Source: Entonaema liquescens
Lineage: Eukaryota > Ascomycota > Sordariomycetes > Xylariales > Xylariaceae
Direction of reading: 5' to 3'
NCBI GenBank assembly: GCA_902805475.1
Contig: CADCSX010000011.1
Span: 622,001 to 686,000 of the forward strand
DNA: 64,000 nucleotides
In this document: piece by piece, positions 22,399-34,205 of the stretch
Layout: each line of letters starts with the position of its first letter
How positions within the stretch are numbered: position 1 is the first letter of the stretch
Program-made: the position numbers and the translations under genes
Notes under the pieces: generated by a model
Database searches by the model: none
Seen by the model: the letters and a program-made list of their open reading frames with translations, nothing else
Told to the model about the DNA's origin: nothing

Positions 22399-23744
22399 TG
22401 GACCATTTATTAATAGGTAAGTTTTGATATGTAGGTATGTAAGTGAGACGCGCAGACGCTAGTCTCAAGACACGAACAAACTTGATACTAGGTAGTAAAT
22501 GAGAATTTGAGAACCAATTATATTTGAGTATGAGATATGAGATATTGTGAGTTTGTATTCGTATGAACGATTCGTGTTATGCGAATATCAATTGGACGTC
22601 AGATATACTTTGGATTTTATCAAAATGGGTCGTCGTCTAAGCGGGTTGTTTAAAAGCGCTAAAAGGGATGATATGATGTCGAATGACATGAAGAGGATTG
22701 TGGCCAAAACGTTTCCGCATAGCGCCAAAATTGTAGCGGGTTACCGCGAGTCTAAGCCGGGAGCGCGTCTGAGTGGAGCCACTTTATGGTTACCTCATAC
22801 GTACCTAGGTTAGTATATTACTATGTATGTAATTCTTGGATCGTTTACCAATAACCAATACAAGTACCGAACCCACATCATACATATAACATACCTAATG
22901 TATGTATGTATTACTACTTGGAAGCACTAGTGAAAGATGTCGCACAGAATGCAGATATACTGCTTAAGCGCGTGGCTAACATAAATAGTTTGATCGAATA
23001 TGCAGTTATTATTGGTATTATTACGAAAGGTACAACTTTCATTGCAGTAAATCCAATGTTGGATGTCATACAGCTGCATAGATAATCTCGGGCCAATGGC
23101 TTTGGCGCGCTTGAACTCATACGTCTTACTGCAGATACACAAACAGTATCCAGCATTGCTATAATCCAAATTATGAGCAATTCATAGGATTTTAGTCCGA
23201 GTTATCCAGGTCGGTTTTCATGATGCAAGTATGATATTTGAATTACCTAAATTTTTCAATTCGTATTATCGACCCTCGCGTATAATCACCGTATAAACGA
23301 AGTAGCGCCTATTCGTCACGACGTAGCTACACGGATTTCATATAGGGGTATTTCTCTCCCTGTTCACGTAGTATTCCTAGACAGCAGACAACATTGCAAG
23401 GGCAGAGCGTGTATTGATTGATGAAGCGCCCCAATGCAAAAATAGGCCCCGGGAAAATAAAGCCCATATGTACAAGAACTCGTACAACAACGAACAGGTA
23501 AAAAAAAAAAAAGCAGAATACCAACCGGTCCAGTCCGCAACCTCGCCGTAGAGAACACCTAGCCGTAGCCCATTACCCTAAAGAGAAAAAGAACGCCCGT
23601 GACGCCACTGCCAATCCCCGCCGTAGACTACAGAATCTAGGTATTAGGGGACTTGGAAAAAATACCCATCCAGTCCGAGAAAACAAAAAAAGACAAATAC
23701 CTCCGAAACACGTACATCCGTAATCCGTAACCATTATCCTATCA
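22399..23744. other. Intergenic, no supported gene
   Basis: Contains the thymidylate kinase promoter and the 3' region of the next gene. A frame with an ATG at 22625 (MGRRLSGLFKSAKRDD) is short and unsupported. An A13-type run lies near 23500. Confidence 0.45.
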
Positions 23745-25169
23745 TTAGCACTCTGTCGCCTCCGCTGGAGTCGTCTCTGCTTCGTCCTTCGCGCTCCCGC
23801 TCTCCCATACTTCGAAGCTCTCGCCCGTGCCCTCCATCGGCTCTAGCAAAGCAGCGCCGGGGACGGGTTCGTCCGTCTTCTCCATCAGTTGGTCTACCGA
23901 CTGCGCGCCGTCTTCGACATCAAGTTGCGGTGCATGCGACTCGCCTGAGCCAAGCGCCACAGAAGCGAAATCAGGTTTGTTTTCTGATTGTTGTTGTTGG
24001 GATTCGTTAGCTTCCTCGTCGTCACCGGGTATGATAACGATGGTGTTCTCGTCGCATCCTTCCGAGTAGTACTCGCGAACATTCATCTCGCCGAGAGGAT
24101 TCCGCTCCTTCTCGAACATCATCTCGTCGTCCGCGGCTGGCCTGGCAGCTCGCGATCGCGAGGTCTGGGAGACGTCGTCTACGGGGGGTACGTTCTCCTT
24201 GCCCTCGGCGCGTTCCCGCTGGCGCCGGGTCTCGCTCTCTTCGTCGGAACTGATGTCCAGGACGCAGGTGCTGTGCTGTAGTAGGTTGGTCATTTCCTGC
24301 TCCGGGGTGTCTTCGTGGATGTCGAAGAACCACGATTGCTTCATCTCTCCCTCGTGCAGATCGCCGAGGTCAAGGGAGCTGGATGATGATGATGAGGAGG
24401 ATTTCGCCGACGAAGAGGCGCTGCGGCCGGTGTAGCTGGGGATGGTACCCTTAAGAGCCGCATCCAGCGAGAACGGCGCAGAAGATGCGCTTGAGGAACC
24501 AAAGCTAGGTGGGTTCACTCGAGAGAATGCCTTAGTGCGCTGACGAGAAGAAAGGATGCCGGTTCTCTTTCCACGGGTTGGAGATCGACCGGCGGGAGCG
24601 GAAAGGGTGTGGATCTTGCCGAGGTGATGTTCAGTTTCGAAGAAGGCGACTTGGGGTTGAGTAAGGACCGTGCGCGCGAAGCGGGTGCCTTAGGCGGGCT
24701 GAGAATAGCGACATCATTGGCGCTAGCCGATTTTGTGAGGATGAATGCCGGCTTGACGAAGGAATCCTTAGGGGCAAAGACGTTATCCGAGCCCTTTGAT
24801 CTCTTAGAGTAGAGCACCGGGTCTACGTTCTCGAAGTCGTCTGTATCCAAGCTGTCGGATGCTTTTCGCTTCGAGGGCGACGTGTTTGAGAGAGCTATGA
24901 ACACAGTTTAGCATGCAATCCTTTCCCAATTTCAACATGGATTGCAAGGATTCCTGGTTCATATATAATAGCTTTGTAAACAAGATGGTGTTGATTCGCA
25001 TTGAACAGGCAGATAAGACACGATACAATTGGAAGCATTCAACATTTTGATGGTATCTTAGATCTCTTCCTCTCCTGGACTTACCATTCTGTCTGTTCTT
25101 AAGACTTGTTAAAGTCTGCAAGCGCGCTCCATCAAGAGGCGCAAAAGGTTGACGAGTTATGGTAGCCAT
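23745..25169 (-). CDS. Conserved fungal protein of unknown function (one apparent frame error)
   Basis: Exon 1 is 25169-25085 (MATITRQPFAPLDGARLQTL), exon 2 is 24894-23745; intron 190 nt. Reading continues through RKASDSLDTDDFENVDP, then breaks at the GGG at 24605-24607 and resumes one frame over as APAGRSPTRGKR, FSLDAALKGTIPSY, SWFFDIHEDTPEQE, MTNLLQHSTCVLDISSDEE and EGKENVPP. Adding one base makes 411 residues. From memory this set of motifs occurs together in a single protein in related Sordariomycetes, so the break is probably an assembly error. The protein is largely disordered, Ser-rich and acidic, with a KEN-box-like GKENVPP and a conserved central SWFFDIHEDT block. No enzymatic motif; a cell-cycle-regulated nuclear protein is possible, but this is a guess. 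Confidence 0.75.
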
Positions 25170-26297
25170 TGCTGTAAGTTGTGACGTGGACTTTTGAAGG
25201 GTGAAGGGATCTCTAGATGCCCAATCGAACCGCGAACTGTCGGTTCTGAATCGACTCAATCCGAGGCAACCAGGGTTTAGCACAACGGAGATTGATCGCA
25301 ATTACCAATAAGTTGTAATAACAACTGGAGGCAAGGTTCACGATGATAATTGATACCCAAGACAGGGGGTAAAAAAAAGAAGTCGAAACTGCCACGAATG
25401 CTTTGTTTATTATTCTTGTCGTGAACAATTGATATCGTCAAAACTCGGCGCAGCAGTAGCAAACCAAAGTTGTTGTACACCAGGAGGGGGGGAGGAGGTA
25501 GAAGGAAAAGTGGGCGAGGGACTGCGTAGGTGGGAATTGACAAGTCTTATTGCATCTGAAGCACCGTCCGGGGGGGGATAAAAAGGTAACTTGGTGTGTC
25601 TACTGCGTATGGTGTGTGTCTGGTGTGTCTGGTGTGTGTAGGTCGCGACTGGGGAGGCCTGAAAATGGAAAATGGAGAACGATGGACGCGGAGATCGATG
25701 TCTTGGATAATGCAGCTTTAAAATTATCAGACTTAGCTGGAGTCAGGAAGCGCCGTCAACTAGTCAAAAGGAGGAAAGTGAATAACGGGATTAAAGCCTG
25801 CTGAGTGGACGAGACGGGATGGATGGCTGCAGGTGTGCAGTAGGAAGATATGCAAGGAAATTAGGAGATAGTAAAAAGAGTAAAAAGAGTAAAAAAAGGG
25901 AAGAATTGATTGATGCTTCACACTCAAAGGTTTCAGGCGGACTTGGTAGACTTGGTAGACTTGGGTAGGCTGCATATGCTTTTGCAGGCTATTGCAGGCA
26001 TTTGCAGGTTTGCAGGTTTGTGAAAATAGGTTGTAGGTGAGTTTAGGTAGGTAGGGTTGATTTAGTTTAGCTTAGTTTTCTTTTTTTTTTCCCTTTTCCC
26101 TCCCTCCCCTTCTCTCATCCACTCTTCGTGTTTGGACGCGTGGTGTTGGTGTAAATGGGGAACAAGATGGGAATAACATCCAATCAAAAGAAAGGAAAGA
26201 AAGGGGGCAGCTCTAGGTACCATATTACATGCAGGTTTTGAGGTGGAACCGGTGCAAGGGCTGAACTTGATTTCACTGGACCGGGCCCAAATAATGC
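25170..26297. other. Upstream region of the conserved gene, up to the transposon
   Basis: No gene supported. Contains GT-rich simple sequence around 25600-25640 (GTGTGTCT-type) and AGTAAAAAG repeats near 25868-25895. Likely promoter and leader of the gene at 23745-25169. Confidence 0.5.
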
Positions 26298-26306
26298 CAG
26301 TAATGC
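26298..26306. repeat. Target-site duplication, left copy
   Basis: CAGTAATGC directly abuts the left terminal inverted repeat and is repeated exactly at 30074-30082. Nine bases is the hallmark length for Mutator-like elements. Confidence 0.9.
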
Positions 26307-26462
26307 CAGTAACGTTAAAAGGCCAGGTAAAATTTAATAAAAGGCCAACCCATCCACTTTTCCACGTGAGGATAAGCCCCGGACAACCACCCATACTAAT
26401 TTGTATGGGTATCCATCCGAACCCCAACACATTGCAGAAACTAGCCCGGTCGCACTACCACC
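26307..26462 (+). repeat. Left terminal inverted repeat of the MULE (156 bp)
   Basis: Begins CAGTAACGTTAAAAGGCC and ends at CGCACTACCACC. By eye it matches the reverse complement of 29918-30073 at every base. Contains the palindrome ACCCATAC/GTATGGGT at 26389-26410. Confidence 0.93.
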
Positions 26463-26669
26463 TACATTAATTATAATCAATTGAATTTATCGAATTTATT
26501 AAAAAAAAAAAAAGGCCAGTAATCTTTTACATACTACTGGCCTTATTTTAATTGATTTGAATTTTCTTCAATTAAATTAACGTAGTTACAAGCTTTTGAA
26601 TTGACACCCTTGTTTGAATACCCTCACATAGCCACTTACAATAACCACCCACTTAACCCCTCCCTATAC

Positions 26670-29600
26670 CTAATTACCCTGGTAATACGGTGGCCAGGGC
26701 TGTTGACTCGATTGACTATATTGATTTGGCCACTGATTTTCAGGTCTAATAGGTCCTTGGGATAGCAAAATAGGGGCCCGTTGCTGTTGAAATACAGGCT
26801 GATTTATAGGCGCTGGAGACCACTGTTGAGGCCCTGGTAAGACCTGTAGCCCGTGGAGGCTAGGGAGGCCTATTTCAGGCCTTGCTGACGCTAGCGTTGG
26901 GGTTGAGGGGACTATATACTGTTGTTGCTGTGGTCCCAGGGCTACTATTCGCTGATTCATCGTATCTAATTGACTTTGTTGCTTCTCAATTAGTGAGGTT
27001 AAATCGGCGATGAGTGACTCTTGCTTCGTGGGCTTAGCTTTACGACCACGCCGTTGAGTAGGCCTAGAACTTGAGGCTGGCGCTTCATCGTGGGAGGGTA
27101 TACGACGGTTGTCATAGTCGATTTGCCTCGAGGGCTGAGTATGAGGCCTTGGACCAGTATTAGATTCGAATTTTTCGGGGTCTAAAACGGCTATTTCATC
27201 CAGGCCTTGCTGCAGCGCTTCGAGTGGTAACCCCTCAGGGTGTGCTTCTCGGCGCTTACGGCCTGTAAGGGGCTTAGGATCTAATATATTGAAGTCAAGG
27301 GCTTCTTGACTGGTTAGATTTAAGGCGCCGTCAGTATGTAACCACCAGTGCTTCCCAAAATCGACAATCTCGAGGGCCCAGGCCCTGCCTGGGTTCAGCC
27401 TATCGTGGTCAGCACGAATTAATTGAAAAAAAACGTGCTTGCAGGGTAGGTCCCATTGCTTTGTAAATAGGCCCTTACAGGCTGACTGAGGGGTCTCGTT
27501 ATTACGCCAATTGAGGTAATCCTTATAGGCAAGCCTGTATTGCCGCCAGGCCTGTTTGAGTGACTCGGGGGCTATACGGTGTAATACGTGGCGAAATAAG
27601 CCTACAGCACGGTATTTTGGGAGGCTTTGAGACTTAGCCTTTTGCAGGCCTAGCTCGTAGGTAGCCTTATGGCTAGCACACATGTTATAAATACACTCAT
27701 ATAGTATATTTAGACCACAGTGGCGATGTCGAATATAGCGTTTTAAGTGGCGATGTGCGGCCTCAATTCGACTAGTAGCAATTACCCCGTAATTTCGTAT
27801 CGTAGATACGGCGAATTGGCAATACTGGGAGCGCCAGGGTAGGTAATATTGAAGTAAATAATTAATAAGGGCTGTAAATAAAGTGGTTAGTAAATAAGGG
27901 GTTTTTCGATGGTTGGTAATTTGATAAAAAAAAGATCATCACGTGATAAGGGGCATCTTGACCGCCTTCCTAATCTAGTAAGAAGTGGGGCACCGAAAAG
28001 CTTATTTTGACTTTCGAGCGTTGTGATTGGTTAAATTCGTTGCCAAGCATCGTGAGATTTGCTTGGTGTTGAGGGTAAATAACTAGTCAACTTACGAATT
28101 TGACGTTGAAAACGCTGTTTCAATAGGGTCCAGGTAATCCAGAAAACCTCCTCAGTATCGGCGTATACGACGGCTTTCCAGGCTTTCATGAAGCCATCTT
28201 GATTGTCAGGCCATTCTTTAATACTAAAAGCTTGGCGTTGAGGCTCTAGGGGTCGATTTTCAGCCTCAAAATTTGAGGTTATCTCGTCGGCTTTCGATAT
28301 ATCACCAGCTTCCTCGGGGTCCTCGTCAATCTCATCGCTAGTAGGCCCCTTATAAGACGGTGGATCTGGCCCAGGTTGGTCCTCGTTGAGGGCTGTATCG
28401 TCAATCGAGCGTTTCTCGTCAACCTCAAGCAACTTGTCAGTCGTTATAGCAGTAGGATATACCCACTTCTTATTGATATGGTGGGCTACATTCTTCATTA
28501 TATGCCACACACATAGCTGCTGCGGCGCCGTAAAGACCTTGTTTGCAGCCCTTTTGAATGCCCTCGAGAAATCACTCAATATTACAGTAGGCGCCTGTAT
28601 TTGGTGGCTTTCTCGTAGCCTATTGAGGCAGCCTAACTGCCATGTAAAATCAGCTTCAGACTCCCCCGAAGCAAGGCTAAAAGCCACGTGAAAATTCGTA
28701 TGTAACGATGTAATCCCCGTTATGTTTAATAGGGGCATGTTAAATCGATTAATCTAATAAAAAAATTAGTATACGGTGTAGCAAATTGAGTAAATTTGAA
28801 GCTATTTACACACCTTGTACGTATTATCAAATAATAGAACCTCAGGGTTATGTAGCCACATATCTAAGCACCACTTAAAGGTCCAAAATAGACGGGTTAC
28901 CCGCTTGGTTATTGGATCTTCATCGACGTAAAATTCGATGTTGTGAGTCTTTTGATAACGCTTCAATTTCTTAATTAGTAACTGAGTATCAGTAAGCTCC
29001 CCCTGTAATTTGCGGCGTAATTCCTGCTTTATATTCAATACATCTTGGGCTGTAATTGTGATATTTTGCTTGCGAATCTTTGTAAATAGCAAATCGCCGG
29101 TTTCGCAGGTGTCAAGGGGGTCGTCAGGGTCAGCCTCAAGGCCAAAAGCGACGTGGGGATCTAGCTGTTCGAATTTGAGGTTATTCCCAGATAAATAATC
29201 GGCAATTTGGTGGCTAGTCAGGGATCCAGTCCTCAATAATCGTAATACGGCGGTCTTGAGGTCGTTACTATCTCGTTGCTTTCGTCGATAACCAGCGCTA
29301 GCCCCGTTGACCTGTAATTCGTGGTTGTGGGTAGCCTCCTGTATTCTAATAACCCACACATTTTGTCGCTTTTGGTACGATATAGTGGCTTTATACTGAC
29401 AATCGCATTTACGTGAGGCGCGTTGCCTATCGCCGCGGCCTTGCTTTACAGGCTTACCGGCGCGGTCACACACAAGCTGATAATAGACGAATTTACCGTT
29501 CGGATCGAAGCTACCCCCCTGTGCTTTGGCGCGTGTACTGTATTTAATACGTACATGAAAGCCCTGTTGATGAACAAATTCGAGATAGGCACTGTAAGCT

Positions 29601-29824
29601 TCATCGTACGAATTAAAGGGTAGCCGTAAATCGTACTGCGGCAGGGGGTCTCGATCGCGGGAGGCTTCTTTTCTAATCGGGGATTTTACAGGCGAATTCG
29701 TACGATTTGAGGCTGGGGATGTCAAGTCAATAGGGGGCTGTATGCGTTGCGACGGTGTTCTAATAGGTAATATAGCCTCGTTAGGCTTAGAGGGGGTTAC
29801 TGGTCTAGACTGTACTGGGGACAT
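26670..29824 (-). CDS. MULE transposase (FAR1-like DNA-binding + MULE catalytic domain)
   Basis: Cuts and pastes the element. Three exons (29824-28814, 28753-28096, 27871-26670) give 956 residues with correct phases. Exon 1: a low-complexity N-terminus, then a FAR1/WRKY-GCM1-type DNA-binding region (FNSYDEAYSAYLEFVHQQGF, RKCDCQYKA, ATHNHEL). The catalytic domain begins with LLFDNTYKINRFNMPLL, formed across intron 1, then VILSDFSRAFKRAA and the CVWHIMKN C2H-type motif. After intron 2 (224 nt, donor GTAAGT) come YLPWRSQYCQF and the acidic catalytic TSRIEAAHRHLKRY. A predicted coiled coil (SLIADLTSLIEKQQSQLD) and a Gln/Pro-rich tail follow. Skipping intron 2 would hit a stop. All domains needed for activity appear present. 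Confidence 0.93.
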
Positions 29825-29917
29825 ATTGCTAGATTTGTACTAAATCGTACTAGAATAGATAGATATTGCTGGATTGAGTAATGGTGATGACTTCAAAATA
29901 GGAAGGTGGTATTTTAG

Positions 29918-30073
29918 GGTGGTAGTGCGACCGGGCTAGTTTCTGCAATGTGTTGGGGTTCGGATGGATACCCATACAAATTAGTATGGGTGGTTGTCCG
30001 GGGCTTATCCTCACGTGGAAAAGTGGATGGGTTGGCCTTTTATTAAATTTTACCTGGCCTTTTAACGTTACTG
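29918..30073 (-). repeat. Right terminal inverted repeat of the MULE (156 bp)
   Basis: Reverse complement of 26307-26462. It lies 94 bp upstream of the transposase start and must also contain, or border, its promoter. Confidence 0.93.
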
Positions 30074-30082
30074 CAGTAATGC
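30074..30082. repeat. Target-site duplication, right copy
   Basis: CAGTAATGC, identical to 26298-26306. Confidence 0.9.
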
Positions 30083-33000
30083 AGGGAATTCGAAGTTGAT
30101 GTCTCTAATGTCTTTAATGCGAATCCATAACTCGAATCTCTGATTTGTTACATTCATAAGACACCGTCTCACCAGACACTACCTATCGCTAACCTACCAC
30201 TACTTACCACTACCTACCATTACCCGAAAGTGATTTGAATCTGCAACTGTGCGACTAAAAAGAACCAATAGTCGCGTTCGAATTCTAGCCAAGATTTATT
30301 TCCAAAGGGGGGGTTAACCGAACGGGGCCACAAGAAGCAACCATAAGATCCATAAGATGGATCTTAAACCAAAAGCCAAACCCGAACAGATCGCGCCTTG
30401 TTGTGGGACTCGAAATGTTCCCACGCGCAAAACGAATGCAGGGGTCCGCGCTTTTCGCGTCCATAAAGGACTGACCTTTCCCCCCTCCGCTCCATCGCCT
30501 CGTCGTCATCGCGCCGGACGGGAATGCCAGGAACCATTTGCTACTAACTAATTAATTCCAAGACAAAGGCGTTAAGGCGTTGGGGCGTTTGTCCCTTTAA
30601 AACCTATCCTTAAACGCAACCTCTCTATGTAGCATCTCTTTATGTAGGATCTATGTACGAGATGTACGAGATGTACGAGAGAGAGCCGCAGGCCACAAAA
30701 GTGTGTCTCTGAATTTCCCCCCACGACGTTGTTAGGCTGCTCATCCGGTTGAGTCGGCGACTTTCGTGCATAAATTATACACACTATTGAACGCCGAGTA
30801 AATCAAGTAGATGGATGAACAAGCATTATCCAACCCGATTACCCATTGTAAATGGCGATCAACTATAGGGCTAGTGACAAGTTCTAGACTGAGGTCAAGT
30901 TAAGACTTTGACAGGAGCACGATGATCTCACTGGAGGCAATCCCTCTCTTGGGGAAATGCCGCTGTCTGACATGCTTTGCTTTCCTTGATGCCGCCACCG
31001 TGAACAAAGTAGATAACCAATGAAGCATATACGCATGGCATCAATTGTAGTGCGTCGAGAACCAAAAGACGACGGGTCGCATATAACATGGCCGCCCTTC
31101 AACCTATCAGAAGACGGGGCTCTGTGGTGGGTGATATCAGCCCTGGAGAATGCCTTGTGGGTTTTTGGGCTAAGTCCTTTTGCTCCCCTTCAGCCAGTCA
31201 TTCAAGGGTATTTGACCGAACTTGGTCGTCCCCTCAGACCCAGAGAGGTCCGCAAGAAGGTCACCCGGACGCGCCTGTGGACAGTCAGAAGTAGCAGCGA
31301 TGTCTCCGTGATTGGCTAATCTACAGTTAAGGGGAGCCTTTAAGTCGGTTTTCCATTCGCCGCAGGGAAAAGCTTATTAACTAGCTTCCTCCCTGCTCTC
31401 ACACAGGAGGGACCGTCAGACGGGGCAAACTATCCTTAGTCGACGAGAGAACCCGAGTCCTCTCATGATCATGGTCTTGATCAGGCTTCTACGATATTCA
31501 CGTCCAACCCATCCGGCCACTCGGCAGCAGCCATTCCAAGTCCCTCTCATGAGACGCGGACATTCCGGAACTTGTAGTCTACATCAAACGCGCAGGTCTA
31601 CAAGTTGGCCTGGAGTCGCGTCCCCATTGCGGCCATAGAATGGCAACTAAGAGGTTCTTCCCTTGCCCTCGTGGGGGTGCGACCCAGAAAGGAAGCAGAG
31701 ATACAGGATCAACCCGTCTTAATACTGAACGAATAGGAAACAAGAGCAACTTGGATTAGGCGTCACAAGCGTAGTACAATGTATAGATTTATCTATTTAT
31801 ATTCTAGGAAGTGTAATTATTAACACAACCGTATTAAGTTCCAACGGGCACCAACCCACAGCCCGGAGGCGGAACAGCCCTGAATTCTTATAGTACCACA
31901 CTTTCGGTAACTTATAAGTTACGAGATTCTCTAACCTTCTAAGCCTCGACGAGGGCACAGCCTGTATTTGCTTCTAGGACGAAGCTATCCCAACACAAGC
32001 TTCAGTATACTATACCATCAACCCGGCCTTAGTTAGCGTAGTTAACAAGAGGAACAAACTTAGAAAGTTTGTGCCCAAAGTCGTTTAAATATGGCATATA
32101 ATTTGTAATAACTTTACCGATCTTGCCTAATAGTTTGCTAGTGTAGTATGTGCCAGTCTACATGTTAATTCGTATCTCTCAGACCCACCCCTACCGAGCC
32201 CTATAAAGTGTGTATAGAAAGAAATTTTTCAAGTTACCACTGTTTGTAGACCGCCACTGTGTGACATTTGTGCCTAATAATTATTGAACTTGTATCACGT
32301 ACAGCAATGATTTTCCTAATCCAGGAAATAATACCTAAGTGACCAGCAAAGAGCTGCGTAGTACTTTATAATAACCACAACGAGAAATATGGGATAAGAC
32401 AGTTATAAACCAATCCCTTTCTACCACATGTCATGCTGGATGAGAAAAACGCCGTACGATTCTCAGAAACCATTGGCTGTTGGCTGAGAGTGGTGAGCAC
32501 TTCGTCTTTCTCACATCTTTTAAGATATCTTACTAGCACGATCGTATATCAGCTGTACGCCAAGGGCAGCACCAATTCTTATAATTAGACGTAAAGTAGT
32601 TAAGCTACCAATAGACTCTTGTGATCTTCCCGATCTGACATCAGGGCCGAGAATAAGATGAAATCTACGGCATCTTGTGACCGATATCTTATACTACCCA
32701 TGTTATGCCGCGGCACCCGAGCACGAGAGCCAGACCGGTGTCCTCAACCTTTTTAATATTCTACTAGGATACTTGGATCTTAGACCTTGGAGTAGATCAG
32801 GGTCGGACTGCTTCTCAAGCTAGATATGAAAGTATCGATTCAATGGTCACAGATGCCCAGATCTAGTTCAACAATGATTGTCTTCAGCTGCTAACTCTCG
32901 TGGAATGTTGCCTGAAACTTGATGCTCCCTAAGCCACTCCAGGATCTAGTCAAGGTCATTATAGCCCAAGAACTCTTCCGGGGTCTTCATTTTGCTATTA

Positions 33001-34205
33001 TTCCCAAGCACAAAAGATATGGCATCATTGTTAATCCAGACCGAATTTAGTGTATGTCAGCTCGTAAATCTAGTCTCCGTAATTACTCTGAACTTCGCAA
33101 CCATCATATCTACTAAATTAAAGAAGTAGTGGTTAAATCGATTTCTCTGGGGCATGAATTGTAGCCTCACTGTTGCGCGGGTGTTGCCTACTCGGGAAAT
33201 CATTACCGGGACCGACGTTGATTCACCAATTGGCTTGAGAGCCGGAATATGCTGGCGGTTGATGTCACTCGTGGCGGCTCAGACAACCTATGAATAATGA
33301 TAGGTACAGTCATTTTTGTACCCATAGTAGAGACCCTCACGCTGCTATTAATTACCTATCGAGGTTGTCTTTTTGTGAGTTGATGAACTGGAATTAATCA
33401 GAAACTCGATGGTAATTAAGCATTGTCGGGACAAAAGAAGGTAGCTGAGATAGGAAGCTAGTTATGTATTTCCTACTCGGTTGTGATGTGCACGTGATGG
33501 CGTTCGGGTTGGAAGCTTCAGAGATATCGTGTGGAAGTGGTAATGTTTATCATGTTATAGTCGTTTAAGGAGTCAGTTTAGAGCAAAATCATGATATATC
33601 ATCTAAGACATACACAAAGTATCTAGCATAAAATACAGTTAAACAATAAGAAACTATCAATGGAAGCAACTAGTTATATACTAATCTTTGGTATGGTTGC
33701 AGGACTATGTGTTCTGTATCTCCTCTTATTGGCCGCTCTGTGTTTTATATGATCTAAGTAAGCACTTCCGTATCCCATAGGTGAAATACGCTTAAGAAGC
33801 AACATACTCTACCATATTTGCTTTTAGATTTGTTAGGAATCCTTTAGAGCAACAGGTAGGTGCTTCAATAACCAGCCCAAATGATTCTTTCCAGTACTAT
33901 GTTCGAGTCTATTGAGCCAGCCGACTTCCTAAGTTTAGTCGATATTATATAATTACTGTTGTTTTGCTCTCATCTTATGAAGGAAGCAAGGAGTTAAACC
34001 ATTCTCCTCTGGCACTCTCGCTAGTTATTATTCCATTTTCTCACTTGTATATCTCATATTAAAATGATGTTAAATTAGGTACTTTATTTAATTATAGTAG
34101 TTCGAAGTGAGCTCCTCCATGCATTGGTATCTTGATATCTCTAGTAATCCTTAATAATATACATTAACGTCTTAAAATTGTCTGGTCTCATGTCTTTGAT
34201 AGTTA
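30083..34205. other. 4.1 kb gene-poor region
   Basis: No convincing gene on either strand. A GC-richer stretch about 31020-31700 keeps short open frames (99 codons at 31020-31319) but no recognisable motif; it may be a decayed gene or a low-copy relic. 31740-34200 is strongly AT-rich with many stops in all frames. This is the largest empty stretch of the window and lies directly beside the young transposon. Confidence 0.5.

Larger units (their letters stand above)
26307..30073 (-). mobile_element. Complete Mutator-like (MULE) DNA transposon
   Basis: A 3767-bp element bounded by 156-bp terminal inverted repeats that appear identical, flanked by a perfect 9-bp duplication CAGTAATGC. It encodes one full-length transposase with two introns and no frame break. 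Identical ends, an exact target duplication and an intact coding region all indicate a recent insertion. Each end carries an internal palindrome, ACCCATAC-n6-GTATGGGT. The element sits about 1.1 kb upstream of the conserved gene starting at 25169. Fungal relatives include Hop-type MULEs. Confidence 0.95.

Noticed and set aside
22547..22813. 88-codon frame next to thymidylate kinase
   Set aside because: Its first codon is TTG; from the internal ATG only 62 codons remain, with no support.
28031..28095. Stop codon in the transposase indicating a dead element
   Set aside because: The stop lies inside a 224-nt intron with a consensus GTAAGT donor and TTTACAG acceptor; splicing restores the conserved frame.
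31020..31319. 99-codon frame as a gene
   Set aside because: No motif or homology cue and overlapping open frames in other phases of a GC-rich patch.
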